Part shown: piece by piece, positions 23,595 to 32,367 of the stretch | Layout: each line of letters begins with the position of its first letter | Position numbering within the stretch: position 1 is the stretch's first letter | Source of the DNA: Pyxidicoccus fallax | GTDB taxonomy: Bacteria > Myxococcota > Myxococcia > Myxococcales > Myxococcaceae | Direction of reading: 5' to 3' | Assembly: GCF_012933655.1 (NCBI RefSeq) | Contig: NZ_JABBJJ010000069.1 | Span: 1 to 43,472, forward strand | DNA length: 43,472 bases | Made by a program: the position numbers and the translations under genes | The notes under the pieces: generated by a model | What the model saw: the letters and a program-made list of their open reading frames with translations, nothing else | Databases searched by the model: none | What the model was told of the DNA's origin: nothing

Positions 23595-24110
23595 TCACTG
23601 GAGGGAGGAGCCCTCGCCGCCCTCCTTCTTCATGAGGAAGGTCACCTTCCCGTCCGGCTCCAGGTAGGCCAGGCGCACCTTGCGGACGGACTCGGTGCCG
23701 TGCTCGCGCAGGCGGCTGAGCAGCTCCTCGCGGGACATCAGGCTCTTGCGCAGGTTGTCCTCGTTGATGCGGCCCTCGCGCACCAGCTCCACCGGCCGGC
23801 CCTCCAGCACCAGCGCCGCCTTGTGGCTGCGCATGGCCATCCACGAGAAGAGCCGGTCCCACGCCGCCAGCGTGGACAGGCCGAGGAAGGCCGAGGTGAG
23901 GCTCTCGTCATCCCCGACGATGCTCTTGCGCAGGCAGACGGAGATGATGAGCAGCAGGACGATGTCGAACGTGGAGGAGCGCGCGAACTCCTTGCGCCCG
24001 GCCATCCGCAGCACGAGCTGCGCGAAGAGGTAGACGGCGGTGGCGCGGAAGACCACTTCGAGCGGATGGAGGTCCGGCGTCCAGAGGCCTGGCCAGTCAA
24101 AGGGCTTCAT
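23595..24110 (-). CDS. DUF421 membrane protein (YetF/YcaP-like)
   Basis: A 171-residue protein with two or three membrane helices in its first half (about 18-37, 47-64 and 72-90) and a soluble C-terminal domain of the DUF421 type, including GRINEDNLRKSLMSREELLSRLRE in part. The family is linked to spore and envelope stress in Bacillus, but its chemistry is unknown. GGAGG precedes the ATG at 24110. It is a single gene, divergent from the M1 aminopeptidase and convergent with the EEP gene. The open frame reaching far upstream is a shadow of the M1 gene. Confidence 0.86.
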   Translation of the reverse strand: MKPFDWPGLWTPDLHPLEVVFRATAVYLFAQLVLRMAGRKEFARSSTFDIVLLLIISVCLRKSIVGDDESLTSAFLGLSTLAAWDRLFSWMAMRSHKAALVLEGRPVELVREGRINEDNLRKSLMSREELLSRLREHGTESVRKVRLAYLEPDGKVTFLMKKEGGEGSSLQ

Positions 24111-24272
24111 GCCTCCAAGTTGGGCACGGCTCGGCGGGCCATGGATGGACCGGCCGGAGGGCGGGCGGGCGGACGGACTGCACGGTGGCGCACAGCCCAA
24201 CCGTTGGAAGCCGGGAAGCGCGCCCGTGCGACTCGACGGTCGCGCGGGCTTGCGGAAGAGTCCCCATCGCTT

Positions 24273-26882
24273 ATGCGCTGCTGCCACCGTCACGCCGCCG
24301 GGTCCGCCGCCGCCTCCGACCCACATCCCTTCTCCCTTCCCGGCGCCACCGAGCACTACGCCGCCGAGCGCCCCGTCCGCGCCGAGCACGTCCGCCTCGA
24401 GCTGGACCTCGACTTCGACGAGCACCGCCTCTCCGGCGTCTGCACCACCCGCATCGCCGCCATCCGCCCCGTCTCCACCCTCACGTTCGACGCCGTGGAC
24501 CTCGACGTCTCCCAGGTCCTCGTCGACGGCCGCCCCACGCGCTTCTCCAACTCCGGCGCCCACCTGCGCGTCGAATTCCCGGCGCAGCTCGCCCCCGGTG
24601 ATACCCGCGAGGTCGCCGTCCACTACGCCTGCCGCCCCCGCCGCGGCCTCTACTTCTGGGGCCCCGACGCCGGCTACCCCGACCGCCCCCGTCAGGCCTG
24701 GACGCAGGGTCAGGACATCGACGCGCGCGCCTGGTTCCCCAGCCTCGACACCCCCGCCCAGAAGGCCACGTCCGAAATCATCGCCACCTTCCCCGCGGAG
24801 ATGACGGCGCTCTCCAACGGCGTCCTCGTCAGCGACCGCACCGACGGCGCCCGCCGCACCCAGCACTACCGGATGGAGCAGCCCCACGCGCCCTACCTCG
24901 TCACGCTCGCGGTGGGCGAGTTCGAGGAGGCCACCGACTCCGCCGGCACCGTCCCCCTGCGCTACCTCTTCCCGAAGGGGCGCCGCGAGGACGCGCTGCG
25001 CTGCGTGCGCCGCACCCCGGAGATGGTGCGCGCCTTCCAGGAACTCACCGGCGAGCCCTTCCCCTGGAGCGGCTACGCCCAGGTCTTCCTCACCGAGTTC
25101 ATCCTCGGCGGCATGGAGAACACCACCGCCACCAGCCTCACCGACACCGTCCTCCACGACGCGCGCGCCCAGCCTGACTACAACGCCGAGCCCCTCATCT
25201 CCCACGAGCTGGCGCACCAGTGGTTCGGCGACCTGCTCACCTGCCGCGACTGGCCCCACGGCTGGCTCAACGAGGGCTTCGCCACCTGGTGCGAGGTGCT
25301 CTGGAAGGAGCGCGCCGACGGCCAGGACGAGGCGGACCAGCACCGCGCCACCCAGCTCGACAGCTACCTGGGCGAGACGCGTGAGCGCTACGCCCGCCCC
25401 ATCGTCGCGCGCCGCTTCCACGCGCCCATGGACGTCTTCGACCGGCACCTCTACGAGAAGGGCGGCCTCGTCCTCCACGAGCTGCGCCGCCGCCTCGGCG
25501 ACGCCCTCTTCTTCCGCGGCCTGCGCCACTACGTGGCCCGCCACCGCCACGGCACCGTGGAGACGGTGGACCTCTCCCGCGCCTTCGAGGAGTCCACCGG
25601 CCACAACCTCGACGCCTTCTTCGACCAGTACGTCTTCGCCCCCGGCCACCCGGAGCTCAAGGTGGAGGTGCGCTACGAGGCCGAGGACGCCCGCCTGCGC
25701 ATCAAGGTCCGCCAGATGCAGCGCACCGACGGCGGCACGCCCGTCTTCCGCCTGCCGCTCGACGTGGCCGTCACCACCGACGGACGCGACACGCTCCACC
25801 GCCTGGAGGTGACGGAGGCCGAGCACTCCTTCCTGCTGCCCTGCCCCGCCGCTCCCACGCAGGTGCGCGTGGACCCGCGACGCGACGTGCTCGGCACGCT
25901 GGACGTGGACAAGGCCGCCGGCCTCTGGCTGGAGGAGCTGCGCGCCGCGCCCGAGTCCCGTGCCCGCATCGAGGCCGCGAATGCCCTCGGCAAGCACGGC
26001 GGCCTCCGCGCCGTGGAGGCCCTGGGTGACGTGCTCGCCGACACCCGCCTCTTCTGGGGCGTGCGCGCCGCGTGCGCGAAGGCCCTGGGCCGGCTGCGCA
26101 CGCCGCAGGCCCGCGCGCGATTGCTCGCCGCGCTCACCACGGAGCACCCCCGCGTGCGCCGCGCGGTGGTGGCCGCGCTGGGCGAGTTCCGGCGAGACGC
26201 GGAGGTGACGGAGCGCCTGCGCGCGCTCGTCCAGGGGGGCGACGCCAGCTACTTCGTGGAGGCCGAGGCCGCGCGCAGCTACGGCAAGGTGCGCGCCCCG
26301 GACGCCGTGGCCATGCTGGAGCCCGTCACCGCCCGGCCCTCGTTCCAGGACGTCATCGCCGTGGGCGCCATGGACGGGCTCGCCGAGTCCCAGGACCCGG
26401 CCGCCTTCCCCATCGCCGTGGCGCGCACCGCGTACGGCCAGCCCCGGGGCCTGCGCCGCTCCGCCACCAACGCCGTGGCGAAGCTGGCGGAGGTCGCCGG
26501 CCGCAAGCGCGAGGCCGTGGACCTGCTCGCGGAGCTGCTGAGGGATCCGCTCTTCCGCGTGCAGATGGGGGTGTTCGAGGCCGGGCGCACGCTCGGCGAC
26601 CGGCGGCTCATCGCCGCGCTGGAGGGCACCCCGCTGGAGGACCCGCGCGCCCGCCGCGCCGCCCGCGAGACGATTCGCACCCTGCGCGAGGGCGAGCCCC
26701 AGGCCCGCGAGGTGGCCGCGCTGCGCGAGGAGCTGGACCGCCTCAAGGAGGAAACCCGCGCGCTGCGCGAGCGGCTGGAGGGACTCGCGCTGAGGGAGCA
26801 GGCCCCGAAGCCCTCGTCCGGCCGGAGCGCGAAGCCCGCCGCGAAGAAGAAGGCCCCCGCCAGGCCCGCGAAGAAGCGCTGA
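24273..26882 (+). CDS. M1 family zinc aminopeptidase with HEAT-like repeats
   Basis: An 869-residue protease of the aminopeptidase N (M1) family. The exopeptidase motif GGMEN is at 279-283, and the zinc site HELAH (His311, Glu312, His315) is completed by Glu334 in NEGFATW. Residues about 550-800 are HEAT-like alpha-helical repeats in place of the usual M1 C-terminal domain. A coiled coil (about 800-840) and a Lys/Ala/Pro tail (about 845-869) end the protein. It would remove N-terminal residues from peptides, most likely in the cytoplasm since no signal peptide is seen. I chose the ATG at 24273; the Shine-Dalgarno sequence (GGAAGAG) is a little far. Confidence 0.9.
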   Translation: MRCCHRHAAGSAAASDPHPFSLPGATEHYAAERPVRAEHVRLELDLDFDEHRLSGVCTTRIAAIRPVSTLTFDAVDLDVSQVLVDGRPTRFSNSGAHLRVEFPAQLAPGDTREVAVHYACRPRRGLYFWGPDAGYPDRPRQAWTQGQDIDARAWFPSLDTPAQKATSEIIATFPAEMTALSNGVLVSDRTDGARRTQHYRMEQPHAPYLVTLAVGEFEEATDSAGTVPLRYLFPKGRREDALRCVRRTPEMVRAFQELTGEPFPWSGYAQVFLTEFILGGMENTTATSLTDTVLHDARAQPDYNAEPLISHELAHQWFGDLLTCRDWPHGWLNEGFATWCEVLWKERADGQDEADQHRATQLDSYLGETRERYARPIVARRFHAPMDVFDRHLYEKGGLVLHELRRRLGDALFFRGLRHYVARHRHGTVETVDLSRAFEESTGHNLDAFFDQYVFAPGHPELKVEVRYEAEDARLRIKVRQMQRTDGGTPVFRLPLDVAVTTDGRDTLHRLEVTEAEHSFLLPCPAAPTQVRVDPRRDVLGTLDVDKAAGLWLEELRAAPESRARIEAANALGKHGGLRAVEALGDVLADTRLFWGVRAACAKALGRLRTPQARARLLAALTTEHPRVRRAVVAALGEFRRDAEVTERLRALVQGGDASYFVEAEAARSYGKVRAPDAVAMLEPVTARPSFQDVIAVGAMDGLAESQDPAAFPIAVARTAYGQPRGLRRSATNAVAKLAEVAGRKREAVDLLAELLRDPLFRVQMGVFEAGRTLGDRRLIAALEGTPLEDPRARRAARETIRTLREGEPQAREVAALREELDRLKEETRALRERLEGLALREQAPKPSSGRSAKPAAKKKAPARPAKKR

Positions 26883-26945
26883 CCCGGCGCTCGCCCGCCC
26901 GCCTGCCGCACGGACTTACCAGAACCATGAGCAGGCTGTGTGCTG

Positions 26946-26966
26946 GGAGGCGCAAGCCGCGCCTCC
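26946..26966 (+). terminator. GC-rich hairpin after the M1 aminopeptidase gene
   Basis: GGAGGCGC (26946-26953) and GCGCCTCC (26959-26966) form a perfect 8-bp stem with a 5-nt loop, 63 nt past the aminopeptidase stop. Only a weak T-containing tail (AATGGCTACTTGT) follows. It could end the aminopeptidase transcript or be part of the leader of the next gene. Confidence 0.4.
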
Positions 26967-27082
26967 AATGGCTACTTGTATGCAAAGGGGACGCGCCCGC
27001 CGCCCTCCGCATTGCGGGCGCACGGGCCTGCATGTCCCAGCACGCCGCGGCCATACAGGGCCAGACGAGCGCAGGGGAGAAC

Positions 27083-29029
27083 ATGGCCGGAGCCACAAAC
27101 GAGCTCAGTGCCTGGCTGGACGCCGCGGTGGACCCATTCGTGGCCTGCGACGCAGAGGAGCGCGTGTGCATCCTGAATAGCGCGGCCGAGCGGCTGCTCG
27201 GCTGGAAGCGCGAGGAGCTGCGGGGACAGCCCGTCTCGCGCCTCTTCCCCCAGCGTCTGCAGCACTACGCGGGCAAGAGCCTGCTGCGCTACCTGCTGTC
27301 GCGCCGGGAGTCGCTGGGTGGCCGGGCCATCCGCGTGCTCGCGCGGCGGCGGGACGGCGTGGAGGTGCTCGTGGAGCTGACGGTGGGCGCCAGCGGGCAG
27401 GGCGCGGACGAGCGCATCGTCATCAACTTCCGCCGCCTGCACGAGGTCATCGACACCGTCCACGAGCCGGTGGAGCAGTCGCTGCATCCGGCCGAGGCGC
27501 GGCCCCCGGCGGAGAGCGGCACCAACGGCGACTCGCTCTACCGCGTCGTGGTGGAGCACGCGCCGCTGGGCATCTTCCACTTCGACACCACGCCCGTCAT
27601 CACCGCCTGCAATGAGCGCTTCATGCGCATCATCGGCACGCCCAAGCGCATCCTCGTCGGCCTCAACCTGCTCACCATCCGGGACGAGCACATCATGTAC
27701 TGCGTGCGCGAGACGCTCGCCGGACACAACGCGCACTACGAGGGCGAGTACCGCTCCGTCACCTCCGGCAAGCTGACGCCGGTGTACATCCGCTTCGCCC
27801 CCATCCGCGACGGCGCGGGCCGCGTGGAGGGCGGCGTGGGCATCGTCGAGGACATCACCGAGCGGCGCCGCACCGAGCGCGAGCGCGACGAGAGCCTCGC
27901 CCAGCTCACCACCCTCTTCCGCACCGCCCCCATCGGCCTGGGCTTCCTCGACAACGAGCTGCGCTACGTGCGCGTCAACGACGTGCTGGCCGCCATCAAC
28001 GGCAGCTCCCCCGAGGCGCACGCCGGCCGCCGGCCGCGCGAGGTGCTGGGTCCCACCGGCATGGCCGTGGAGAAGGCCCTGCGGCGCGTGCTCCAGTCGG
28101 GCGAGCCGCTGGAGAAGCGCGAGGCCACCTCCCAGGAGCTGGGCATGCCCGGCCCCCCGCGCTACCTGGCCGGCAGCTTCTATCCGGTGCGCGCGCCGGA
28201 CGGCCGCATCCTCGGCATCGGGGTGATGATTCAGGACATCACCGACCGCAAGCTCGCCGACGAGGAGCGCGGGCGCCTGTACCGCGAGGCCCAGGACGCC
28301 ATCCGCGTGCGCGATGACTTCCTCTCCATCGCCTCGCACGAGCTGAAGACGCCCCTCACCCCGCTCAGCCTCCGGCTGGCCACGCTGGAGCGCAAGCTGG
28401 AGCGCGGCGAGCACGTGGACCCGGCCACCCTGCGCCACGCCCGCCAGCACCTCCTGCGCATCACCGGCCTCATCAATGACTTGCTGGATGCCTCGCGCAT
28501 CGAGGCGGGCCGGCTCGCGCTGCACCCGGAGACGACGCGGCTGGACAGCCTCGTGGAGCACGTCCTCCAGGCCATGGAGGTCCACCGCGGCGACCACTCC
28601 ATCCACTTCGAGCGGCCCCAGCAGCCCGTGCTGGTGCGCGCGGACCCGTACCGGCTGGAGCAGGTCATCGCCAACCTGGTGGAGAACGCCTTCAAGTACA
28701 GCCCGGACGGCGGCACCATTCGCGTGGAGCTCCGTCAGCGCGGCGAGCTGGCGATGCTGTCGGTGGCGGACCCGGGCATCGGCATCCCCCCGGACCAGCA
28801 GAAGCTGCTCTTCGACCGCTACTTCCGCGCGCGCAACGTCTCCTCCCGCTCGTACGGCGGGCTGGGGCTCGGGCTCTACATCAGCCGCGACATCGTCGAG
28901 CGACACGGCGGCCGCATCTGGGTGGAGAGCGAGGTGGGCCGCGGCTCCACCTTCCACGTCGCGCTGCCCCTGTTGCAGGGCGCCGCCACGCAGCCGCCCG
29001 TGGAGCAGCCGGACCACCACGTGCACTGA
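27083..29029 (+). CDS. Sensor histidine kinase with three PAS domains
   Basis: A 648-residue soluble kinase. PAS-like domains occupy about 5-118, 150-260 and 275-390, followed by the dimerisation/phosphoacceptor domain with His419 in SHELKTPLTPL. The ATPase domain has the N box NLVENAFKYS (531-540), G1 DPGIGIP (563-569) and G2 GLGLGLYI (593-600). No membrane helix or signal peptide is present, so it senses a cytoplasmic signal. I chose the ATG at 27083, which has AGGGGAG directly upstream; an earlier in-frame ATG at 26927 overlaps the hairpin region. No response regulator is adjacent, so this is an orphan kinase, common in myxobacteria. Confidence 0.92.
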   Translation: MAGATNELSAWLDAAVDPFVACDAEERVCILNSAAERLLGWKREELRGQPVSRLFPQRLQHYAGKSLLRYLLSRRESLGGRAIRVLARRRDGVEVLVELTVGASGQGADERIVINFRRLHEVIDTVHEPVEQSLHPAEARPPAESGTNGDSLYRVVVEHAPLGIFHFDTTPVITACNERFMRIIGTPKRILVGLNLLTIRDEHIMYCVRETLAGHNAHYEGEYRSVTSGKLTPVYIRFAPIRDGAGRVEGGVGIVEDITERRRTERERDESLAQLTTLFRTAPIGLGFLDNELRYVRVNDVLAAINGSSPEAHAGRRPREVLGPTGMAVEKALRRVLQSGEPLEKREATSQELGMPGPPRYLAGSFYPVRAPDGRILGIGVMIQDITDRKLADEERGRLYREAQDAIRVRDDFLSIASHELKTPLTPLSLRLATLERKLERGEHVDPATLRHARQHLLRITGLINDLLDASRIEAGRLALHPETTRLDSLVEHVLQAMEVHRGDHSIHFERPQQPVLVRADPYRLEQVIANLVENAFKYSPDGGTIRVELRQRGELAMLSVADPGIGIPPDQQKLLFDRYFRARNVSSRSYGGLGLGLYISRDIVERHGGRIWVESEVGRGSTFHVALPLLQGAATQPPVEQPDHHVH

Positions 29030-29098
29030 AGCTCCGTCACCCGCGGGCTCGCAAAAAGTACAGGCCCGGCTGTCCTCCATTGGCCAGCGGGGCACCCC

Positions 29099-29117
29099 AA
29101 GCGACTGGAATCTCACG
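29099..29117 (+). repeat. Direct repeat copy 1 upstream of the 57-aa gene
   Basis: AAGCGACTGGAATCTCACG matches the copy at 29142-29160 at 17 of 19 positions. The two copies start 43 nt apart, about four helical turns, in the 196-nt gap between the histidine kinase and the small gene. They could be paired binding sites for an activator or duplicated promoter elements. Confidence 0.55.
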
Positions 29118-29141
29118 CTCGCGTGCACGAGCCGACAACGG

Positions 29142-29160
29142 AAGCGACTGGATTTTCACG
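29142..29160 (+). repeat. Direct repeat copy 2 upstream of the 57-aa gene
   Basis: AAGCGACTGGATTTTCACG, the partner of the repeat at 29099-29117; the two differences are A/T and C/T near the middle. It ends 65 nt before the start codon at 29226. Confidence 0.55.
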
Positions 29161-29225
29161 ATACGGGTGTTGGCACGGCGGCTGCTCCATGCCCCGGTGG
29201 GAGGATGACCGAAAGGATGGACACC

Positions 29226-29399
29226 ATGACGACGGACACGCCCGCATTTACGCGAGACAACGAAGGCTGGGTCGTCCGAGTGAGGATGGGCGGACGCATC
29301 CAGGAGGTCCGCTGCACGAGCGAGAACCAGGCGCGCTACTTCGCCGCGGTGCTCGCGATGAACCCGCCGAAGCCGGCGAACCCGCGGCTGCGGAACTAG
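29226..29399 (+). CDS. Small hypothetical protein (57 aa)
   Basis: A 57-residue protein: a polar start (MTTDTPAFTRDNEGW), two predicted strands (VVRVRMGG, IQEVRCTS) and a helix (ENQARYFAAVLAM), then a Pro/Asn tail. I recognise no family. The strand-strand-helix order suggests a small folded domain. AAAGGA lies about 8 nt before the ATG; in-frame ATGs at 29205 and 29217 are alternatives. Its stop is 4 nt before the DUF3616 start, so the two are likely co-transcribed. Codon use matches its neighbours, with G or C in nearly all third positions. Confidence 0.62.
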   Translation: MTTDTPAFTRDNEGWVVRVRMGGRIQEVRCTSENQARYFAAVLAMNPPKPANPRLRN

Positions 29400-29403
29400 G
29401 CGT

Positions 29404-30480
29404 ATGGAGACACCCCAGCTTCTCGGGCGACTGCTGCTGAAGTTCGACACGGACGCCGCCGCGGTGCCGGACGACCTGTCCGCCGCCGCGCGCGCGCCGG
29501 ACGGGAGCGTCTGGGTCGCGTCCGACGAGCATGGGGTGCTGCACCGGCTCAGCCCCGAGGAGCCGCGCGTCTTCTCGCACCAGCAGCGCCATGACGTGGC
29601 GGCGCTGCTGGGAGTGAAGACGGGCGACGAGATGGACATCGAGGCGCTGGACATGCAGGACGGCCACCTGTGGCTCGTCGGCTCGCACAGCGCCGTGCGC
29701 AAGAAGCCCAAGGGCAAGGGCGTGGCGAAGGACCTGGCCCGGCTGGCCACCGTGGAGCACCAGCCCGCGCGCTTCATGCTGGCGCGCCTGCCGCTGCCCA
29801 CCTTCGACGCGCCCAGGTCGAAGAAGAAGGGCGCGGCGAAGCTGGAGCCCTCCGGTACCGGCAACGCGCTGGTGGACATGCTCCGCGACGACGAGCACCT
29901 GGGCCCGTTCCTCGTGCCGGCGGGCAAGGGCGCTCCGCCCGGAGCGCTGGCCATTCCCAGCAAGGACAACGGGCTGGACATCGAGGGACTGGCGGTCCAC
30001 GGCGACCGCGTCTTCCTCGGGCTGCGCGGCCCGGTGCTGCGCGGCTGGGCGGTGATGCTGGAAGTGGAGGTGGAGGAGGCCGGCGGCGGCTTCCTCCAGC
30101 CGAAGCGCAAGAAGAAGGGCGGCGGCTACCGCAAGCACTTCCTCGACCTGGACGGGCTGGGCATTCGTGAGTTGAGCCGGCACGGGGACGACCTGCTCAT
30201 CCTCGCCGGGCCCACGCTGCCGCTGGACGGCACCATCCGCCTGTACCGGCTGCGCGGCGGGCTCCACCTCACCGAAGACTCCATCCACAAGCAGGCCCCG
30301 GGGGATTTGGAGCCCCTCTTCGACATTCCCCGCACGGAGAAGACGGACCACGCGGAGGGCGTGGCCCTGTTCTCCTACTTCGAGAAGGACGACTCGGTGC
30401 TCATCGTCTACGACTCGCCCTCGCCTCAGCGGCGCTACGGGCCGTGCGGCGTGCTGGCGGACGTGTTCCGGCTGTTCTGA
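29404..30480 (+). CDS. DUF3616 domain protein (probable beta-propeller)
   Basis: A 358-residue protein of the DUF3616 family, unknown function. Repeated segments such as SVWVASDEHGVLHRL, GHLWLVGSHS, LDIEGLAVHGDRVFLGLRG and DDLLILAG look like propeller blades. Lys-rich inserts (KKPKGKG, KKKG, KRKKKGGG) break the pattern and may be flexible loops. No signal peptide is seen. It starts 4 nt after the 57-aa gene. Its last 46 nt overlap the end of the amidohydrolase gene on the other strand, so the two mRNAs would share complementary 3' ends. Confidence 0.8.
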   Translation: METPQLLGRLLLKFDTDAAAVPDDLSAAARAPDGSVWVASDEHGVLHRLSPEEPRVFSHQQRHDVAALLGVKTGDEMDIEALDMQDGHLWLVGSHSAVRKKPKGKGVAKDLARLATVEHQPARFMLARLPLPTFDAPRSKKKGAAKLEPSGTGNALVDMLRDDEHLGPFLVPAGKGAPPGALAIPSKDNGLDIEGLAVHGDRVFLGLRGPVLRGWAVMLEVEVEEAGGGFLQPKRKKKGGGYRKHFLDLDGLGIRELSRHGDDLLILAGPTLPLDGTIRLYRLRGGLHLTEDSIHKQAPGDLEPLFDIPRTEKTDHAEGVALFSYFEKDDSVLIVYDSPSPQRRYGPCGVLADVFRLF

Positions 30481-32327
30481 GCCGACTCCCGCTTCGGGTT
30501 CTGGTAGCCACCGAAGTGCGCGACCGGCGACCAGGCCGGGCGCACCGGGGGCAGCGCTGGCGGCGCCACGTCCTGGAATGGCTCCGCCGCGTAGACCACC
30601 CTTCCTCCCACCACCGTCAGCAGCGACTCGATGTTCTTGATCCGCTCTTCGGGGACGGTGAAGTAGTCGTCGCTGAGCACGGCGAAGTCGGCGTACTGCC
30701 CTGGCGCGATGCGGCCCTTGACCGTCTCCTCGCGGGAGAACCACGCGCTGCCGACCGTGAACAGCTTCAGGGCCTCTTCGCGCGTCAGCCTGTTGTCGTC
30801 CGCGAAGAGCTGCGTGCCGCCCACCGTCTTCCCCGACACCAGCCAGTAGAGCGCCGGCCAGGGGTTGTAGCTGCTGACGCGCGTGCCGTCGGTGCCCGCT
30901 CCGACCGGAATCCCCATCCCGAGCATCTTGCGGACCGGCGGCGCATACCTCGCCGCGTCCTTGCCATAGCGGTCCACGAAGGACTCGCCGGCGTAGGCCA
31001 TGCGGCCCTGAATCGCGATGCCGCCCCCCATCGCATGGATGCGGCGCAACTCTTCGTCTCGCACCGTCTCGGCATGGTCAATCGCCCAGCGCGGGGCGAA
31101 CCGACCCTGCTCGCGATTCACCTGCTCGAAGACATCCATGATGACCTTGATGCTCTCGCCGTACGTCGCGTGCTGGCGGATGGGCCAGTCGTTTCCCACC
31201 AGGAGGGTCGCGACCGTGTACAGGTCGCCGGCCGGGTCCTGGCCCGCGGCCTTGCGCGCCCCCAGGTCCGGACGAGGGGCCAGGAAGTTCTCCCAGTCAC
31301 CGGCGCTGTGCGCCAGGAACTCCCCGCCGCCTTCGAGCTCGAAGCCGTGCTCGAGCCGCGCCGCCTCGCTCCTGCCAGCCTGATATTCGTGGGTCCAGCG
31401 GCGGAAGTCCTCCGCCTCCTTCCCCGGCGTCTGCGGGAACAGGTAGTAGCCGATGCGGACGGACATCTGGCCTTGATGGGCAACAGCCTGACTGGCGCCA
31501 TAGTCCTTGGGGAACGCGTGTCCGCCGCCCCCCGCGTCCACGGCGCTCGTCATGCCGAGCCGGTTCAGCTCGCGATAGAAGTGGAGCGTCGAGTTGAGCT
31601 GCTCCTCGGCCGAGAGCTGCGGCGGCCTGGCAATCATCTGATAGAGAATCAACGGGTTCGGCTCGGCATGGAGAATCGCGCCACCGTCCACGAACTCGAA
31701 CCGCCCGCCCTCCGGCGCCGGGGTTGCCTCCGTGAGCCCCAGCGCCTGGACCGCGGCGCGATTGAGCAGGCCCTGGCTGTAGAGGAACAAGACGAAGGTG
31801 GGCGTCTCGGGCGCGGCCTCATTCAGCTCCTGGACCGTCGGCATGCGCCGCTCCTTGAACTGATAGGGAGACCAGCCGCCGATGACGCGCACCCACTGGC
31901 CCTCGGGCGTGCGCCCGGCCTGCTCACGGACCATGGCGAGTGCGCGCTCCAGCGAGTCGACGCCGTCCCAGCGCAGCTCCAGGTTGTAGAAGCGCCCGCC
32001 GCGGACGGCGTGTGCGTGCGAGTCGTTGAGTCCGGGAATGACGGTGTGCCCCCGCGCATCGATGACGCGGGTCTTCTCGCCGCGGTACGCCGCCACCTCC
32101 GCGTCGCCGCCAACGGCGATGAACCTGCCGTCCTTCACCGCGAAAGCGCTCGCCCGCGGCTGCCGCGCATCCACCGTGAAGACGCTGGCGTGGGTGACGA
32201 TGAGGTCGGCGGGTGGCTGTTGCCGGGCGACCGCGGTCGCCTCCGTGCTCGCGGGCCGGGTCGCGCACCCCGTGAGCAGGACGACCCACGCAACGCTGGC
32301 CGCCCCCAGGACCGTTGATAGGCGCAT
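30435..32327 (-). CDS. Exported lipoprotein amidohydrolase
   Basis: A 630-residue metal-dependent hydrolase with a lipoprotein signal (lipobox LTGC, Cys21). The metal-binding HAH (His104, His106) follows VIPGLNDS. Later blocks ALNRLGMTSAVDAGG in part, RWAIDHAETV and PVGAGTDGTRVSSYNPW fit the amidohydrolase 3 group. It would act outside the cytoplasm on an unknown small molecule. GAGGAG precedes the ATG. It follows the exported isochorismatase-like gene by 40 nt in the same direction, so they should be one operon. The C-terminal 46 nt overlap the converging DUF3616 gene. Confidence 0.86.
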   Translation of the reverse strand: MRLSTVLGAASVAWVVLLTGCATRPASTEATAVARQQPPADLIVTHASVFTVDARQPRASAFAVKDGRFIAVGGDAEVAAYRGEKTRVIDARGHTVIPGLNDSHAHAVRGGRFYNLELRWDGVDSLERALAMVREQAGRTPEGQWVRVIGGWSPYQFKERRMPTVQELNEAAPETPTFVLFLYSQGLLNRAAVQALGLTEATPAPEGGRFEFVDGGAILHAEPNPLILYQMIARPPQLSAEEQLNSTLHFYRELNRLGMTSAVDAGGGGHAFPKDYGASQAVAHQGQMSVRIGYYLFPQTPGKEAEDFRRWTHEYQAGRSEAARLEHGFELEGGGEFLAHSAGDWENFLAPRPDLGARKAAGQDPAGDLYTVATLLVGNDWPIRQHATYGESIKVIMDVFEQVNREQGRFAPRWAIDHAETVRDEELRRIHAMGGGIAIQGRMAYAGESFVDRYGKDAARYAPPVRKMLGMGIPVGAGTDGTRVSSYNPWPALYWLVSGKTVGGTQLFADDNRLTREEALKLFTVGSAWFSREETVKGRIAPGQYADFAVLSDDYFTVPEERIKNIESLLTVVGGRVVYAAEPFQDVAPPALPPVRPAWSPVAHFGGYQNPKRESAQNSRNTSASTPHGP

Positions 32328-32367
32328 CGCGTTCTCCTCGAAGAGAATGGCCGGGTCGAACCGTCGG

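Noticed and set aside
23595..26147. An 850-codon minus-strand frame ending in DUF421
   Set aside because: Only the last 171 codons from the ATG at 24110 look like a protein; the rest is antisense to the M1 aminopeptidase gene.
26072..27082. Upstream extension of the histidine kinase frame into the M1 gene
   Set aside because: The extension is Gly/Arg-rich shadow sequence; AGGGGAG and the first PAS domain mark the start at 27083.
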